From the NCBI GenBank assembly GCA_963711215.1, contig CAVQDH010000002.1:186001-250000 (forward strand): 64,000 nt of DNA. Direction: 5' to 3'. The notes beneath the pieces are model-generated. The model was not told the DNA's origin and searched no databases. It saw only the letters and a program-made list of their open reading frames with translations. A program made the position numbers and the translations under genes. Source of the DNA: WHUA01 sp963711215 (GTDB taxonomy: Bacteria > Pseudomonadota > Alphaproteobacteria > UBA8366). Positions 27,010-36,635 of the stretch are shown in pieces (within the stretch, counting starts at the first letter, position 1; the number at the start of each line of letters is the position of its first letter).

Positions 27010-27813
27010 TTAAGGCCGGTGGGCCCGCGCGCGCTTGCGTGCGGATCGCGTGACCTCGATATCGGCAAGCTGCTTCTCGGTGCTGGGCGGCGTTCGCTTG
27101 CCGTTGAGGTGGCCGCCTTCGAAAGCGGCAATGCGCTCGAGCTCGGCGATGTCCTGTAGAAAGACTCGCCCCCCTTCAATCCGCACGAGGTTCCGCAGGC
27201 GGAGCTTCCGCAGCGTCCGGTTCACGTGGACGACGCTTAAGCCCAAGGTGTCGGCGAGCAGTTGCTGGGTGATCGGGAAGGCAAAGGACGCGCCGTCGAC
27301 CACGTCGACCGCTTTCAGCCGACTGAGCAGCTCCAACAGCAGATGCGCCATGCTTTCCAAGGCATTGCGCCGGCCAAGGCGGACGATATGTTCGGCGAGC
27401 ATCGCTTCCTCGCGCGCCGCGGACCATGTGATGGCGGCGGCGAGCTTGGGATAGTCGCGAAAAAGATTGGCGATGTCGGAAGCCGCCAGCGCCGAGATCG
27501 TCGCATCCGTCAGGGTGACGATCGAATGGTCCGAGATCCCGAAAAAATGGGCGCGCAAGCCCATGAAATCGCCCGGCAGCACGAAGTTGAGCACCTGACG
27601 GCGTCCGTCCGGCAGGGCCTTGTACCGATACGCCCAGCCGGCCTGGAGGACAAAAATCTGATTGCCCACGCTCTCCGGCCGGATCAGCTCGTGGCCCGGC
27701 TCGACCGACTTCATCTCGGCCGTCGCCGCGTCGAGCCAGCGCACTTCCCGCTCGGATAAGGCGGTGAACATCCGCAATTTCCGCGTCAGCGCATTCTCGG
27801 CGATCGGGTTCAT
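27010..27813 (-). CDS. Crp/Fnr family transcriptional regulator
   Basis: A 267-residue regulator. Residues about 15-130 are a cyclic nucleotide-binding-like domain (VLQAGWAYRYKALPDGRRQV, LPGDFMGLRAHFFG). Residues 140-230 contain a winged helix with recognition helix TLGLSVVHVNRTLRKLR. There is no Cys cluster, so oxygen sensing through an Fe-S cluster as in FNR is unlikely. Its C-terminus has an unusual basic tail (TRSARKRARAHRP). A perfect TTAAC-N4-GTTAA palindrome sits 37-50 bases upstream of the ATG, which suggests autoregulation. Its place before ectABCD-ehuBCD on the same strand raises the possibility that it controls them. Confidence 0.85.
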   Translation of the reverse strand: MNPIAENALTRKLRMFTALSEREVRWLDAATAEMKSVEPGHELIRPESVGNQIFVLQAGWAYRYKALPDGRRQVLNFVLPGDFMGLRAHFFGISDHSIVTLTDATISALAASDIANLFRDYPKLAAAITWSAAREEAMLAEHIVRLGRRNALESMAHLLLELLSRLKAVDVVDGASFAFPITQQLLADTLGLSVVHVNRTLRKLRLRNLVRIEGGRVFLQDIAELERIAAFEGGHLNGKRTPPSTEKQLADIEVTRSARKRARAHRP

Positions 27814-27849
27814 CGGGACGAGTTTACCAGTCCGTGGCAATCCGCGGAC

Positions 27850-27863
27850 TTAACGTATGTTAA
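27850..27863. promoter_or_regulatory. Perfect TTAAC-N4-GTTAA palindrome in the regulator promoter
   Basis: A 5-bp inverted repeat with a 4-base spacer (GTAT) in an AT-rich stretch, 37-50 bases upstream of the Crp/Fnr gene start. This is the position and spacing expected of an autoregulatory Crp/Fnr operator. The half-site differs from the TTGAT of Fnr/FixK. Confidence 0.5.
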
Positions 27864-27889
27864 TTAGCATAGGTTAAAGACCGTGTTCC

Positions 27890-29165
27890 TTAGCCTTCGC
27901 CCCGCCCTGCGCCACCAAGCTCCAGCTCGGGCTCGGCGTCTTCCTGGCGTGGGTCCAGCTCCGCGCCGGCGGGCGATGTACGGGGAACGGCCACGAAGGA
28001 TACCTGCTCTTCGACGCTTGTCGGCGCCGTCCGGCGCATCCGCCAAAGGCCGAACACCACGGTTCCCAGGGCAACGGCGGCGGTGAGGAAGAACAGACCC
28101 TCGCCGTCGAACAGCGTGATGACCTGTCCCGCGATCAAGGGCCCGGTTGCCGCGCCGACGCTGTAGAGCAGGAGCATACCGCTCGACAGGCTGACCAGAT
28201 CGGCGTTGTTCGGAAGCCGGTCCCCGGCATGCGCCAGGGACAGAGGATAGAGCGTGAAGCTGACGCCGCCGAACAAGGCGACGCATGCGAACAGAAGCGT
28301 GTTGGCGTCGCCCGGCACGAACATGATGGCGCCGCTCGCCAAGGACGGTGCTCGCGGCGGCGCCCAGGATGACGGAGCGCCGGTCGACGCGGTCGGACAG
28401 CAGCCCGATCGGCCATTGCAGGGCGAGCCCGCCGAAGATCGCGGCGGCCATGAAAAGCCCGGCCTGGCTCGGCGGCAGGCCGCGCATCACCGCGAAGACG
28501 GGCCCCAGGCCATAGAACGAGCCGAGAATGACGCCCGATGCGATCGCGCCGACGACGGCCAAGGGCGAAAGGCTTGCCATCGCCGCGAAATTCAGCGGCG
28601 TCGGCGCGGTGACCTGCGGCGCCTCGGTCCGGGTGAGCACGATCGGGACGAGGCTCATGCCGAGCAGAATGGCGGCGATGGCGAAAAGCTCGAAGCCGGC
28701 CGGGTCGTATGTGGAAAGCAGGAACTGGCCGCTGCCGAAGGCGCCGTAGAACACGATCATGTAGATGGCGAGCACGCGGCCGCGCTGCGCGCTGCTTGCA
28801 ACCGTGTTGAGCCAGCTTTCGATCACCAGCGTGAGGCCGGCGAGACAGGCGCCGGCTACGCCCCGGATGAGGATCCAGACGGCGGGCCAGGGCGCCAGCG
28901 GCATCAGGAGGGAGGTCGCGGCAAAGATCGCGGCAAAGCCGGCAAGCGCCCGGATCCGGCCGACGCGGTGGATGATCTTCGGGTTGTACCAGGCACCCAG
29001 GACGAGGCCCATGAAATAGCCTGTCGCGATCGCGCCGGTCACGCCTGCAGAGGCGCCGAGCTGTTCGGCGCGGATCGGCACGAGTGTCGTCAGAAGGCCG
29101 TGGCCCGCAACGAGAATGGCCGTTCCGAGGAAGAGGGTCGCGAGCGGTGCGAGTATCGCCTGCAT
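27890..29165 (-). CDS. MFS transporter, YcaD/sugar-efflux-like (one frameshift)
   Basis: A major facilitator with about 12 helices, roughly 424 residues after correction. The first nine or so helices are in one frame (PIRAEQLGASAGVTGAIATG, WYNPKIIHRVGRIRALAGF, QWPIGLLSDRVDRRSVILGA, the last a typical MFS loop). The frame breaks after AASTVL at an AA pair (28341-28342, one base extra) and resumes as ASGAIMFVPGDANTLLF. The C-terminal tail is acidic and hydrophilic. The substrate is unknown. It lies upstream of the Crp/Fnr gene on the same strand. Confidence 0.87.
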
Positions 29166-29309
29166 GAAAAAAAGTTTGTCGCGGCACGCGATATCGCTTC
29201 CGGCCGCCTATTCCTTTCCGTCCGTTTCGTGTCTTCGCCGTCCCGGCGCACGCGCACCGCTACCTACGCTGCGCGCCGTTACCGGTTCCCGGAATTCAGT
29301 TCCCGATGG

Positions 29310-29750
29310 TCAAAGCGGCATCGGCACGCCGGTGCTCACCAGGTTCGGGTCTTTTAGCCAGGATCGGTCCGCGTCTTCAACAAAGACCTCGATCTCGTTG
29401 CCGTCCGGATCCGGGAAATAGATCGACTTGGTCACCGCGTGGTCACGGATACGCTTGATCTTGACGCCGTGCAATTCGAGCCAGCTCTTGGCTTCGCGCA
29501 ACTCCGCCATGGTGCTGCCGATCTTGAGCGCGAGATGGGCGAGGCCCGGTGCGGCGTCCGGCGCGTCCGGTGACTCCGACCCGGTTTCGACCAGGGCAAT
29601 ATCGTGATGGCTGTCGTTGAAGATCAGAAAGGACATGGGCCGGTCGTTGCGGGAGACTTCCTTCATGCCCAGGACCTCGGTATAGAAAGGCACCGACCGT
29701 TCCAGGTCGCGCACCTTGAGCACGATGTGGCCAATGGAATGGACCTTCAT
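29310..29750 (-). CDS. VOC family (glyoxalase/extradiol dioxygenase-like) protein
   Basis: A 146-residue vicinal-oxygen-chelate protein with the paired beta-alpha-beta-beta-beta units. Putative metal ligands are H8 (SIGHIVLKVRDLE), the His in GLAHLALKIG, and the Glu in DPDGNEIEVFVE. Members act as glyoxalases, dioxygenases or resistance proteins. AAGGAGG precedes the start. It is divergent from the LLM gene at 29937. The specific reaction is unknown. Confidence 0.88.
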   Translation of the reverse strand: MKVHSIGHIVLKVRDLERSVPFYTEVLGMKEVSRNDRPMSFLIFNDSHHDIALVETGSESPDAPDAAPGLAHLALKIGSTMAELREAKSWLELHGVKIKRIRDHAVTKSIYFPDPDGNEIEVFVEDADRSWLKDPNLVSTGVPMPL

Positions 29751-29936
29751 CGATGTTTCCTCCTTGGAAACTTTTGCGTGCATTGCAAGGAGAAGTCTAT
29801 CGCAAGAATACCGTTCCTGTACACGGTTTGCGCGTAAGCGCGTTGCCCGCCTGCGGTTTCCCGGTAGAATTCGCCGGTCCGTCCGTGCGCTCGGCCGGCG
29901 GAACACATTGGCGGCGGCGCCAAGGCGATCGGGGGT

Positions 29937-30944
29937 ATGCCCATGCCGGTGAAGCTCGGCCTGGTTCTCAAGACAAGCTGGTCCGGCGGCGAGGCGCCGA
30001 CGGCCCGGCTGGCCGCCCTGCTGGGCCAGCTGCGCACGGCGCGGGACGCGGGGTTCGAGTCGGTCTGGCTGGCGCAGCATTTCGTGGCCGGGCCCGACAG
30101 CCATCTCCAGACCATCCCCCTGCTCGGACGCCTTGCGCCGGAGCTTGATGGCCTGCGCATCGCCACCAGCATCATGCTGCTGCCGATGCTGAACCCCGTG
30201 CTGTTGGCCGAGGAGATGGCGACCCTCGATTGGCTCGTGGATGGCCGGCTGATGCTGGGCGTCGGTCTCGGCTATCTCGACCGCGAATATGCGGCGATGC
30301 AGACGCCCAAATCCGAGCGTGTCGGGCGCTTTTCCGAGGCGATCGAGGTCATGCGCAAGCTGTGGAGCGGCGAGCGCGTCTCCCACGACGGGCGGTATTA
30401 TCCGCTCAGCGACGTGCAGATCGGCCTCAGGCCGAAACAACCGGGCGGTCCGCCGATTCTGATCGGCGCCGGCGTCGATGCGGCGATCAAGCGGGCGGCG
30501 CGGATTGGCGACGGCTGGCTCATCACCTTCGCCACGGAAAGGCCTCGGGTGGAAAAGCAGCTGGCGATGTATCGCGCCGAGCGTGCGGCGGCCGGGCTGC
30601 CGCCGACGAAGGAGCAGACGATCGGCCGTGATTGCTACGTCGGCGCGACGATGACGGACGCGATGGCGGATGCGAGCGGGCCACTCTTGAGCAAATACGA
30701 GACCTATCGAAACCTTGCCAACACCGGCTTGCGCGACGGACAGGCCGCGGAGCAAGGGCGCGCCTTCATGCAGGGTCGCTTCCTGGTCGGCGATGAAGCC
30801 TTCGTGCGCGACGAGATGCAGCGTTATCGCGATACGCTCGGCGTCGATCTGTTCCGTCTGCGGATGGAATGGGACGGGCTGGGACAGGAGAAGGTGCTGC
30901 GCAGCATCGAGCGAATCGGCCGCGCGGCGCAGGGAGTGCGCTAA
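29937..30944 (+). CDS. LLM class flavin-dependent oxidoreductase (bacterial luciferase-like)
   Basis: A 335-residue F420- or FMNH2-dependent TIM-barrel oxidoreductase. Family segments are VWLAQHFVAGPDS (substrate and flavin pocket), GRLMLGVGLGYLDREYAAM, SERVGRFSEAIEVMRKLWSG and PPILIGAGVDAAIKRAARIG. Members are monooxygenases or F420-dependent reductases. ATG 29937 has GGGGG immediately upstream. It ends five bases before the TraB/GumN start, so the two may be co-transcribed. Substrate unknown. Confidence 0.9.
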   Translation: MPMPVKLGLVLKTSWSGGEAPTARLAALLGQLRTARDAGFESVWLAQHFVAGPDSHLQTIPLLGRLAPELDGLRIATSIMLLPMLNPVLLAEEMATLDWLVDGRLMLGVGLGYLDREYAAMQTPKSERVGRFSEAIEVMRKLWSGERVSHDGRYYPLSDVQIGLRPKQPGGPPILIGAGVDAAIKRAARIGDGWLITFATERPRVEKQLAMYRAERAAAGLPPTKEQTIGRDCYVGATMTDAMADASGPLLSKYETYRNLANTGLRDGQAAEQGRAFMQGRFLVGDEAFVRDEMQRYRDTLGVDLFRLRMEWDGLGQEKVLRSIERIGRAAQGVR

Positions 30945-30948
30945 TTCC

Positions 30949-31872
30949 ATGACCCGGCTGGGCCATCGCTTGCGACGCGGGATGACAGGGGCGCTGGGCG
31001 TCGTCCTGCTGCTGGCCCTGCTCGTCCAGCCCGCCGCGGCGAAAGAGCACCGTCTCCACGGTCAAGGGCGGCTGTTCAAGGTGACGGCGGCGGGCATTTC
31101 GCCGAGCTACGTGTTCGGCACGATGCATTCGACCGACCCCGAGGTCCTCAAGCTTCCGACGCCGGTCGTGCGCGCCTTCACCGCCAGCGCGCGCCTCGTC
31201 CTGGAAATGGTGTTCACGCCCGAGGTCGAGGCGCGCATGGGCGAGGCGATGCGGCTGCAGGAAGGCCGGACATTGGCCGGCATCGTCGGCCCGGCGATCT
31301 ATGGCAAGCTGCTGAAGCGCGCGGCGGTTTACGGCTTGCCGGCACAGCAGATGAATCAGCTCCAGCCATGGGCGGCCAGCATGATCTTCAGCGTGCCGTT
31401 GGCCGAGCTCGACCGCGAAGCATCCGGCATCCTGGCGCTCGACCGCACGCTGCAGCAAGCGGCGGATGGGCGCGGTATTCCGGTTCACGGCCTCGAATCG
31501 CTGAAGGAACAGATCGCGACCTTCTCCGATGCCTCCGAACGCGAACAGATCGACAACCTGCGCCTGACGCTCGACCTCAATCCGGAGATCGACTCCGCCT
31601 TCGCCGAAATGAAGAAATTATATCTTGCCGGCGATCTCGACGCGCTGCATGCGATGGTGAAGTCGATGTTCCCGCCGAAGGACGCGCATCTCGAACGGCA
31701 GTTCGAAAGGGACTTCATCGAAAAGCGCAACAAGCGCATGGCGAACCGCATGGCCCGGTATGTCAAGCAGGGCGATGCCTTCGTCGCGATCGGCGCGCTG
31801 CACCTGTCCGGCGCGCAGGGCGTGCTGCACTTGCTCGAGATCCGGGGATACACCGTCACGCGGATCGAGTAG
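30949..31872 (+). CDS. TraB/GumN family protein
   Basis: A 307-residue protein of the TraB/PrgY/GumN family, suggested to be metalloproteases of the EreA/ChaN-like (Tiki) superfamily. The leader has a hydrophobic segment (about 15-30, ending PAAAKE). The two characteristic motifs are GTMHSTDP near residue 55 (a GxxH) and VAIGALHLSGAQGVLHLLE near the C-terminus (a second GxxH). Members are secreted or membrane-anchored and poorly characterised in bacteria. The start lies five bases after the upstream LLM stop. Confidence 0.87.
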   Translation: MTRLGHRLRRGMTGALGVVLLLALLVQPAAAKEHRLHGQGRLFKVTAAGISPSYVFGTMHSTDPEVLKLPTPVVRAFTASARLVLEMVFTPEVEARMGEAMRLQEGRTLAGIVGPAIYGKLLKRAAVYGLPAQQMNQLQPWAASMIFSVPLAELDREASGILALDRTLQQAADGRGIPVHGLESLKEQIATFSDASEREQIDNLRLTLDLNPEIDSAFAEMKKLYLAGDLDALHAMVKSMFPPKDAHLERQFERDFIEKRNKRMANRMARYVKQGDAFVAIGALHLSGAQGVLHLLEIRGYTVTRIE

Positions 31873-31877
31873 CGCGC

Positions 31878-32789
31878 TCAGGCCGCGAAAGTCGCCAGGA
31901 TCTCTTCGAAAGCCTTGAGCTGGTTGCCCTCGACCGAGGACGGCACCAGGATCGGCGTGTGGATGCCGGCGTCATACCAGGCTTCCAGGCGGTCACGCAC
32001 CCGCGCTGCGGAACCGAACAGCGTGACGTCGTCGAGCCAGCGGTCGCCCATGATCGCGGAGACCTTGGCATTTTCCCCTGCCTGGATCGCCTTTTCGACC
32101 GCGTCGATCTCCTCGACATAGCCGGCTTCGCGCCAGTAGTTCCGGTAGTTCGGCAGCTCGAGATAATGGATAAGGGTGCGCCGGCTCACGGCCTTGGCCG
32201 CCTCGATATCGTCGGAAATGCAGGTCGGCAGCATGTTTCCGATGAAGAAGCTGTCGGACTTGCGCTTCGCCGCCGGCAGCATGCTCAAGGACTCCGGCAT
32301 GTGCGACAGCGCGCCGTTGGCAAAGACCAGACCGTCGCCCAATTCGCCGGCGAGCGCGATCATCCGCTTGCGAAGGCCCGCGACCACGACGGGCGGCTTG
32401 TCACCGGTGCGCGGCGCGGCGTGGTACTTCTCGATGAAGTCCCGCATATCGGAGAGCGGCTTGCCGCCGGACACGCCCATGCGGGCGAGCGATGGCGTGT
32501 GGCTCACGCCGATACCGAAACGGAAGCGCCCGCCCGAGATCTCGTGGATGAAGGCGGTCGTGTTGGCGTAGTCGGCCGGCTGGCGGAAATAGATCGGCAT
32601 GACCGCGGTGCCGAAGCGGATATGCTTGGTCGCGAAGGCGAGCGCCTGGCAGAGGGACAGCGCGTCCAGCATGCTGGGGCTGTAGATTCCCGAGAAGCCG
32701 CGCCTTTCGATCTCCCCGGCGAGCTCGAGAGTCGCATGGCGGCGGCCGGGCACCGCGACAAGGCTGACGGCTGGCATTCGCTTGGGCAT
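31878..32789 (-). CDS. LLM class flavin-dependent oxidoreductase
   Basis: A 303-residue luciferase-like TIM barrel, with SLVAVPGRRHATLELAGEIE, TAVMPIYFRQPADYANTTAF and GIGVSHTPSLARMGVSGG, a pattern close to F420-dependent tetrahydromethanopterin reductase-like proteins. It is the last gene of a three-gene minus-strand operon after a ThDP enzyme and a 2-hydroxyacid dehydrogenase. Such a set could process a 2-oxo or 2-hydroxy acid, but the pathway is unknown. Confidence 0.88.
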   Translation of the reverse strand: MPKRMPAVSLVAVPGRRHATLELAGEIERRGFSGIYSPSMLDALSLCQALAFATKHIRFGTAVMPIYFRQPADYANTTAFIHEISGGRFRFGIGVSHTPSLARMGVSGGKPLSDMRDFIEKYHAAPRTGDKPPVVVAGLRKRMIALAGELGDGLVFANGALSHMPESLSMLPAAKRKSDSFFIGNMLPTCISDDIEAAKAVSRRTLIHYLELPNYRNYWREAGYVEEIDAVEKAIQAGENAKVSAIMGDRWLDDVTLFGSAARVRDRLEAWYDAGIHTPILVPSSVEGNQLKAFEEILATFAA

Positions 32790-32821
32790 GGCGGCGGTCT
32801 CCCTATCAGGCTTGATCGGTT

Positions 32822-33775
32822 CTATGCGCCGAGGACGCGCACGGGCTTTCCTGCGAGCCAGGCCTGCACGTCCTCGAGGCTGTCTTTGTAACGGGCGACG
32901 AAGTTCTCGCGCGTGCGGCCGCCGATATGCGGCGTCAGCACGGTGTTCGGCAGCGAGCGCAAGGGATGGTCGGCCGAGAGCGGCTCCCGGTCGAAGACGT
33001 CGAGCCCGGCGCTCGCGATGGCGCCGGATGCCAGGGCGGCGATCAGCGCAGGCTCATCGACGATCGGCCCGCGCGACGTGTTGATGAGCGTGGCGGTCGG
33101 CTTCATCAGGCCGATCTCGCGCGTGCCGACAAGGCCGCGCGTCCGGTCGCTCAGCACAACATGGATACTGAGCACGTCGGACCGACGGAACAGATCGTCC
33201 TTGCCGACCGGCTCTACGCCGACCTCGGCGCAGCGCGCGGGCGTCAGGTTCTGGCTCCAGGCGATGACCTTCATGCCCATCGCCAAGCCGACCTTGGCGA
33301 CGCCAGCGCCGAGCTCTCCCAGGCCGAGCACGCCGAGCGTCTTATCGGTCAGCCCGCCGGGCAGGCCGATGCCCCAGGCGCCGTCGCGAATACCGCGGTC
33401 TTCCGTCGGAATACCCTTCGCAAGCGCGAGGATGAGACCCCAGGCAAGCTCGACGGTCGCCTTCGGGAAGCCGTAGCCGGTGCCGCAGACGGTGACGCCG
33501 CGCTCGGCAAGGGCTTTCATGTCGAGCGCCGCGTTGCGCCGGCCGTGCGTCACCAGCAGCTTGAGCTTCGGCAGCGTCTCGACCAGCGTGCGGTCGAAGC
33601 GCGTCTCCTCGCGCGCGGTGACAATGATGTCGTAGGGCGCAAGCAACGCGGCCCCTTCCGCGCCGCCCGGCGTCCGATCATGGGTGATGTCGATCTCGAT
33701 GTCGCGCGGCAGGCTGCTCCAGTCGGCCGATTCCCTGGCGAGCTTCTGATAGTCGTTGATGATCGCCAGGCGCAT
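32822..33775 (-). CDS. D-2-hydroxyacid dehydrogenase family protein
   Basis: A 317-residue NAD(P)-dependent reductase of 2-oxo acids to D-2-hydroxy acids. The dinucleotide motif is GLGELG (151-156). The catalytic triad is R235 (INTSRGPIVD), E264 (DVFDREPL) and H283 (TPHIGG). Four bases separate it from the upstream ThDP enzyme, and 32 bases from the downstream LLM gene, so it belongs to that operon. It may reduce or oxidise the product of the ThDP enzyme. Confidence 0.92.
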   Translation of the reverse strand: MRLAIINDYQKLARESADWSSLPRDIEIDITHDRTPGGAEGAALLAPYDIIVTAREETRFDRTLVETLPKLKLLVTHGRRNAALDMKALAERGVTVCGTGYGFPKATVELAWGLILALAKGIPTEDRGIRDGAWGIGLPGGLTDKTLGVLGLGELGAGVAKVGLAMGMKVIAWSQNLTPARCAEVGVEPVGKDDLFRRSDVLSIHVVLSDRTRGLVGTREIGLMKPTATLINTSRGPIVDEPALIAALASGAIASAGLDVFDREPLSADHPLRSLPNTVLTPHIGGRTRENFVARYKDSLEDVQAWLAGKPVRVLGA

Positions 33776-33778
33776 GGA

Positions 33779-35324
33779 TCAGATGACCACTTCGACGAGA
33801 TAGGGTCCCTTGACGCTGAGGCCGCGCTCGAAGGCACGGCACAGCTCGTCCGTATCATGCGCCTTCTCCGCCTCGACGCCCATGCCGGCAGCGATGCTGA
33901 CCCAGTCGATATTGGGCCGGTCGAGCGTCAGCATGTCATGGGCGCGGGGGCCGGGATTGCCCGCGCCGACATTCGCAAGCTCGCCCTTGAGGATGTTGTA
34001 GGAGCGATTGGCGAAGACCAGCGTGGTGACGTCGAGATTCTCCCGCGCCTGGGTCCACAGCGCCTGGAGGGTGTACATGCCGCTGCCGTCGCCTTCCAGG
34101 CAGACGACCTTGCGGTCCGGGCAAGCGACCGCGGCGCCGGTCGCGAGCGGCATGCCGAGGCCGATCGAGCCGCCGCGGTTCTGCAGCCAGTCATGCGGCG
34201 GCGCGCCGGCGGTCAGCGGGTAGAAGCCGCGCCCGGTGGTGACGCTCTCGTCGGCGACGATGGCGTTCTCGGGCAGCAGCGCGCCGATCGCCGCGGCGAT
34301 CGAATCGAGGGTAAGCGGGCCGGTCGGCCGCGGCGGGCGGGCCGATTTCTGCAGCTTGGCGGTGCCGGGCTTGGCGCCGACGGCATCCGCCAGCGACTGC
34401 AGCGCCGCGGCGCAGTCCTGCTCCGGCAGGGCGAGCGTAAGGATCTCGCAGCCTTCCGGCGCGAGCAGGCTCGGCATGCCGGGATAAGCGAAGAAGCCGG
34501 CGGGTCGGCCGGCGCCGACCAGCACGATGCGCCGGTAGGGCTTGAGCACCTCCAGCGCCTGCGGCACCGGATAGGGGATGCGATTGACGGGGAGCCGCCC
34601 GGCGCCCCGCTGCAGCCGGGCATTCATGCCTTCGGCCATCACGGCGCAGCCGGTCGCGGCTGCGATGGTGCCCGCGGCCTCGAGCGGCCCCTGAAACAGC
34701 GCGCCCGCGCCGAGCAGCAGCAGCGCCGGTTCGCCGCTCTGCAGCACGGAGGCGGCTTCGTCGATCAGCCGGCCGTCGACCGTCTCGCGCTCGGGGATCA
34801 TCGGCACGGTGCCGACCACGCCGCCGTCGCCCCAGGCCGTGTCGGCGGGCAGGATCAGGGTCGCGATCTGGCCGGGCGCGGACATGGGCGGCGGCGATCG
34901 CTTCCGCGGCATAGCCGCCGACGGAGGCCGCATCGGGCGCCGCCTTGACCCAGTGCGAGACCGGGCGCGCGATGCCGGCGATGTCCGAGGTGAGCGGCGT
35001 GTTGTACTGGATGTGATAGGTCGCATGCTCGCCGACGACGTTGACGATGGGCGATCGCGCCTTCTTCGCATTATGCAGGTTGGCCAGCGCGTTGCCGAGA
35101 CCGGGGCCCAAATGCAGCAGGGTCGCCGCGGGCTTTCCCGTCATCCGCGCATAGCCGTCGGCGGCGCCGCTGACGACGCCTTCGAACAGGCAAAGCACGC
35201 AGCGCATGCCCTCGATCTTGTCGAGCGCCGCCACGAAATGCATCTCCGAGGTGCCCGGATTTGTGAAACAGACGTCGACGCCGCCCTTCAGCAGCGTGTG
35301 CACCAGGCTTTCGGCTCCGTTCAT
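33779..35324 (-). CDS. Thiamin-diphosphate enzyme, acetolactate synthase large-subunit family (one frameshift)
   Basis: About 514 residues after correction. The N-terminal PYR domain begins MNGAESLVHTLLKGGVDVCF with the catalytic Glu E48 (LFEGVVSGAADGYARM). The PP domain carries the ThDP signature GDGSGMYTLQALW...NRSYN. The frame breaks between about 34881 and 34897 (one extra base) and resumes as MSAPGQIATLILPADTAW. This short form, lacking an associated small subunit, is often annotated acetolactate synthase but may be a benzoylformate-decarboxylase-like or other 2-oxo-acid decarboxylase. Linkage to a 2-hydroxyacid dehydrogenase favours a catabolic 2-oxo acid role. Confidence 0.88.
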
Positions 35325-35510
35325 TAAGGTCTCCCGTGACGATCTTGTGGCTGGCGTTGGGTGTGCGTGTCTTTCGCCATATTAGGCGAGGCGGTGACGG
35401 AATGCCTAGCGTGCCCTCCATGACCCGCTGGCGCGATGGCTTTCCCGGCGGCATTTGAGTATCCTCCGGCCCGTCTGGCCCTGCGAACCTTCGATCAATC
35501 GGGATCCGTC

Positions 35511-36585
35511 ATGACCCTCATCCTTTCCAACGAAGACATCGACCGGCTTCTGACCATGGGCGACTATGTCGACATTCTGGAAGACGCCTATCGCGAGCTT
35601 GCCGCCGGGCGCGGCGTGGTGCGGCCGCGGTCCGACAGCCTGGCGCCGACGAAGATGCCGGGAGCCGTCTATGGCCTGAAATCGGCCGACGGCATCGCGC
35701 CGAAGTTCGGCACCGCCGCGGTCCGCATCAATTCCGACATCATCACCTACCCGGAGATCGGCGGCGTGCCGCGCCGGGTGAAGGTGCCGGCCGCCCCGAA
35801 CAAGCGCTGGGTCGGGCTCGTGCTGCTGTTCAGCACCGAGACCGGCGAGCCGCTGGCGATCTTCCCCGATGGCGCCATGCAGCGGATGCGGGTCGGCGCG
35901 ACCAGCGGGTTGGGCGCGAAATACCTCGCGCGGACGGACGCGCGGACGGCGGCGATCATCGGCTCGGGATTCCAGGCGGGGGCGCAGCTTATGGCGATCG
36001 CCGCGGTGCGCGGGATCGAACGGGTCCGCTGCTTCAGCCCGAGCCGTGAGAACCGCGAAGCGTTCTGCCGCGAGTGGAGCGAAAAGCTGCGGCTCGACAT
36101 CACGCCCGCCGAAAGTGGCGGAAGCGGCCGTCAAGGGAGCGGATGTCGTCGCTTGCTCGACCAGCGCGCTCGGCACCGTCTTCTTCGAAAAATGGCTCGA
36201 GCCCGGCATGCATCTCAGCTCGATCAAGCTGCCGGAGATCGAGCCCGCCGCGGTCAACCGGGCCGACCTCGTGGTCATCCACAATCGCGAGGACAAGGCG
36301 CCGGTGCTGGAGACCAGCGACCTTCCCGACCTGAAGAAAATTTCGGGCAAGGACGGCGCGGTGAAGAAGGCTGTCGGATTCGACACGCTACCGACCGTGT
36401 TCGATCTCATCGCCGGCCGGATAAAGGGACGGACGTCGGACGCGCAGGTGACCTGCTTCCTCAACAACACCGGCACCGGCTACCAGTTCGCCGCCTGCGG
36501 CGCGGTCGCCTACCGGAAGGCGAGGGCGCAGGGCCTTGGCCATGAGCTTCCGACCGACTGGTTCACCGAGGACGTGCATCCGTAA
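35511..36585 (+). CDS. Ornithine cyclodeaminase/mu-crystallin family protein (one frameshift)
   Basis: About 357 residues after correction. It starts MTLILSNEDIDRLLTMGDYV and has the NAD(P)-binding segment TAAIIGSGFQAGAQLMAIA. The frame breaks in the GAAA run at 36111-36114 (one extra base) and resumes as VAEAAVKGADVVACSTSALG. Members include ornithine cyclodeaminase, ketimine reductase and alanine dehydrogenase-like enzymes that reduce or deaminate amino acids. The substrate is not identifiable. The gene is followed by a cation antiporter. Confidence 0.88.
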
Positions 36586-36635
36586 GAAGCCATCGCGGCC
36601 GCCGTCCCGAGCGTTCGACGAAACTGGAGCTGCCG

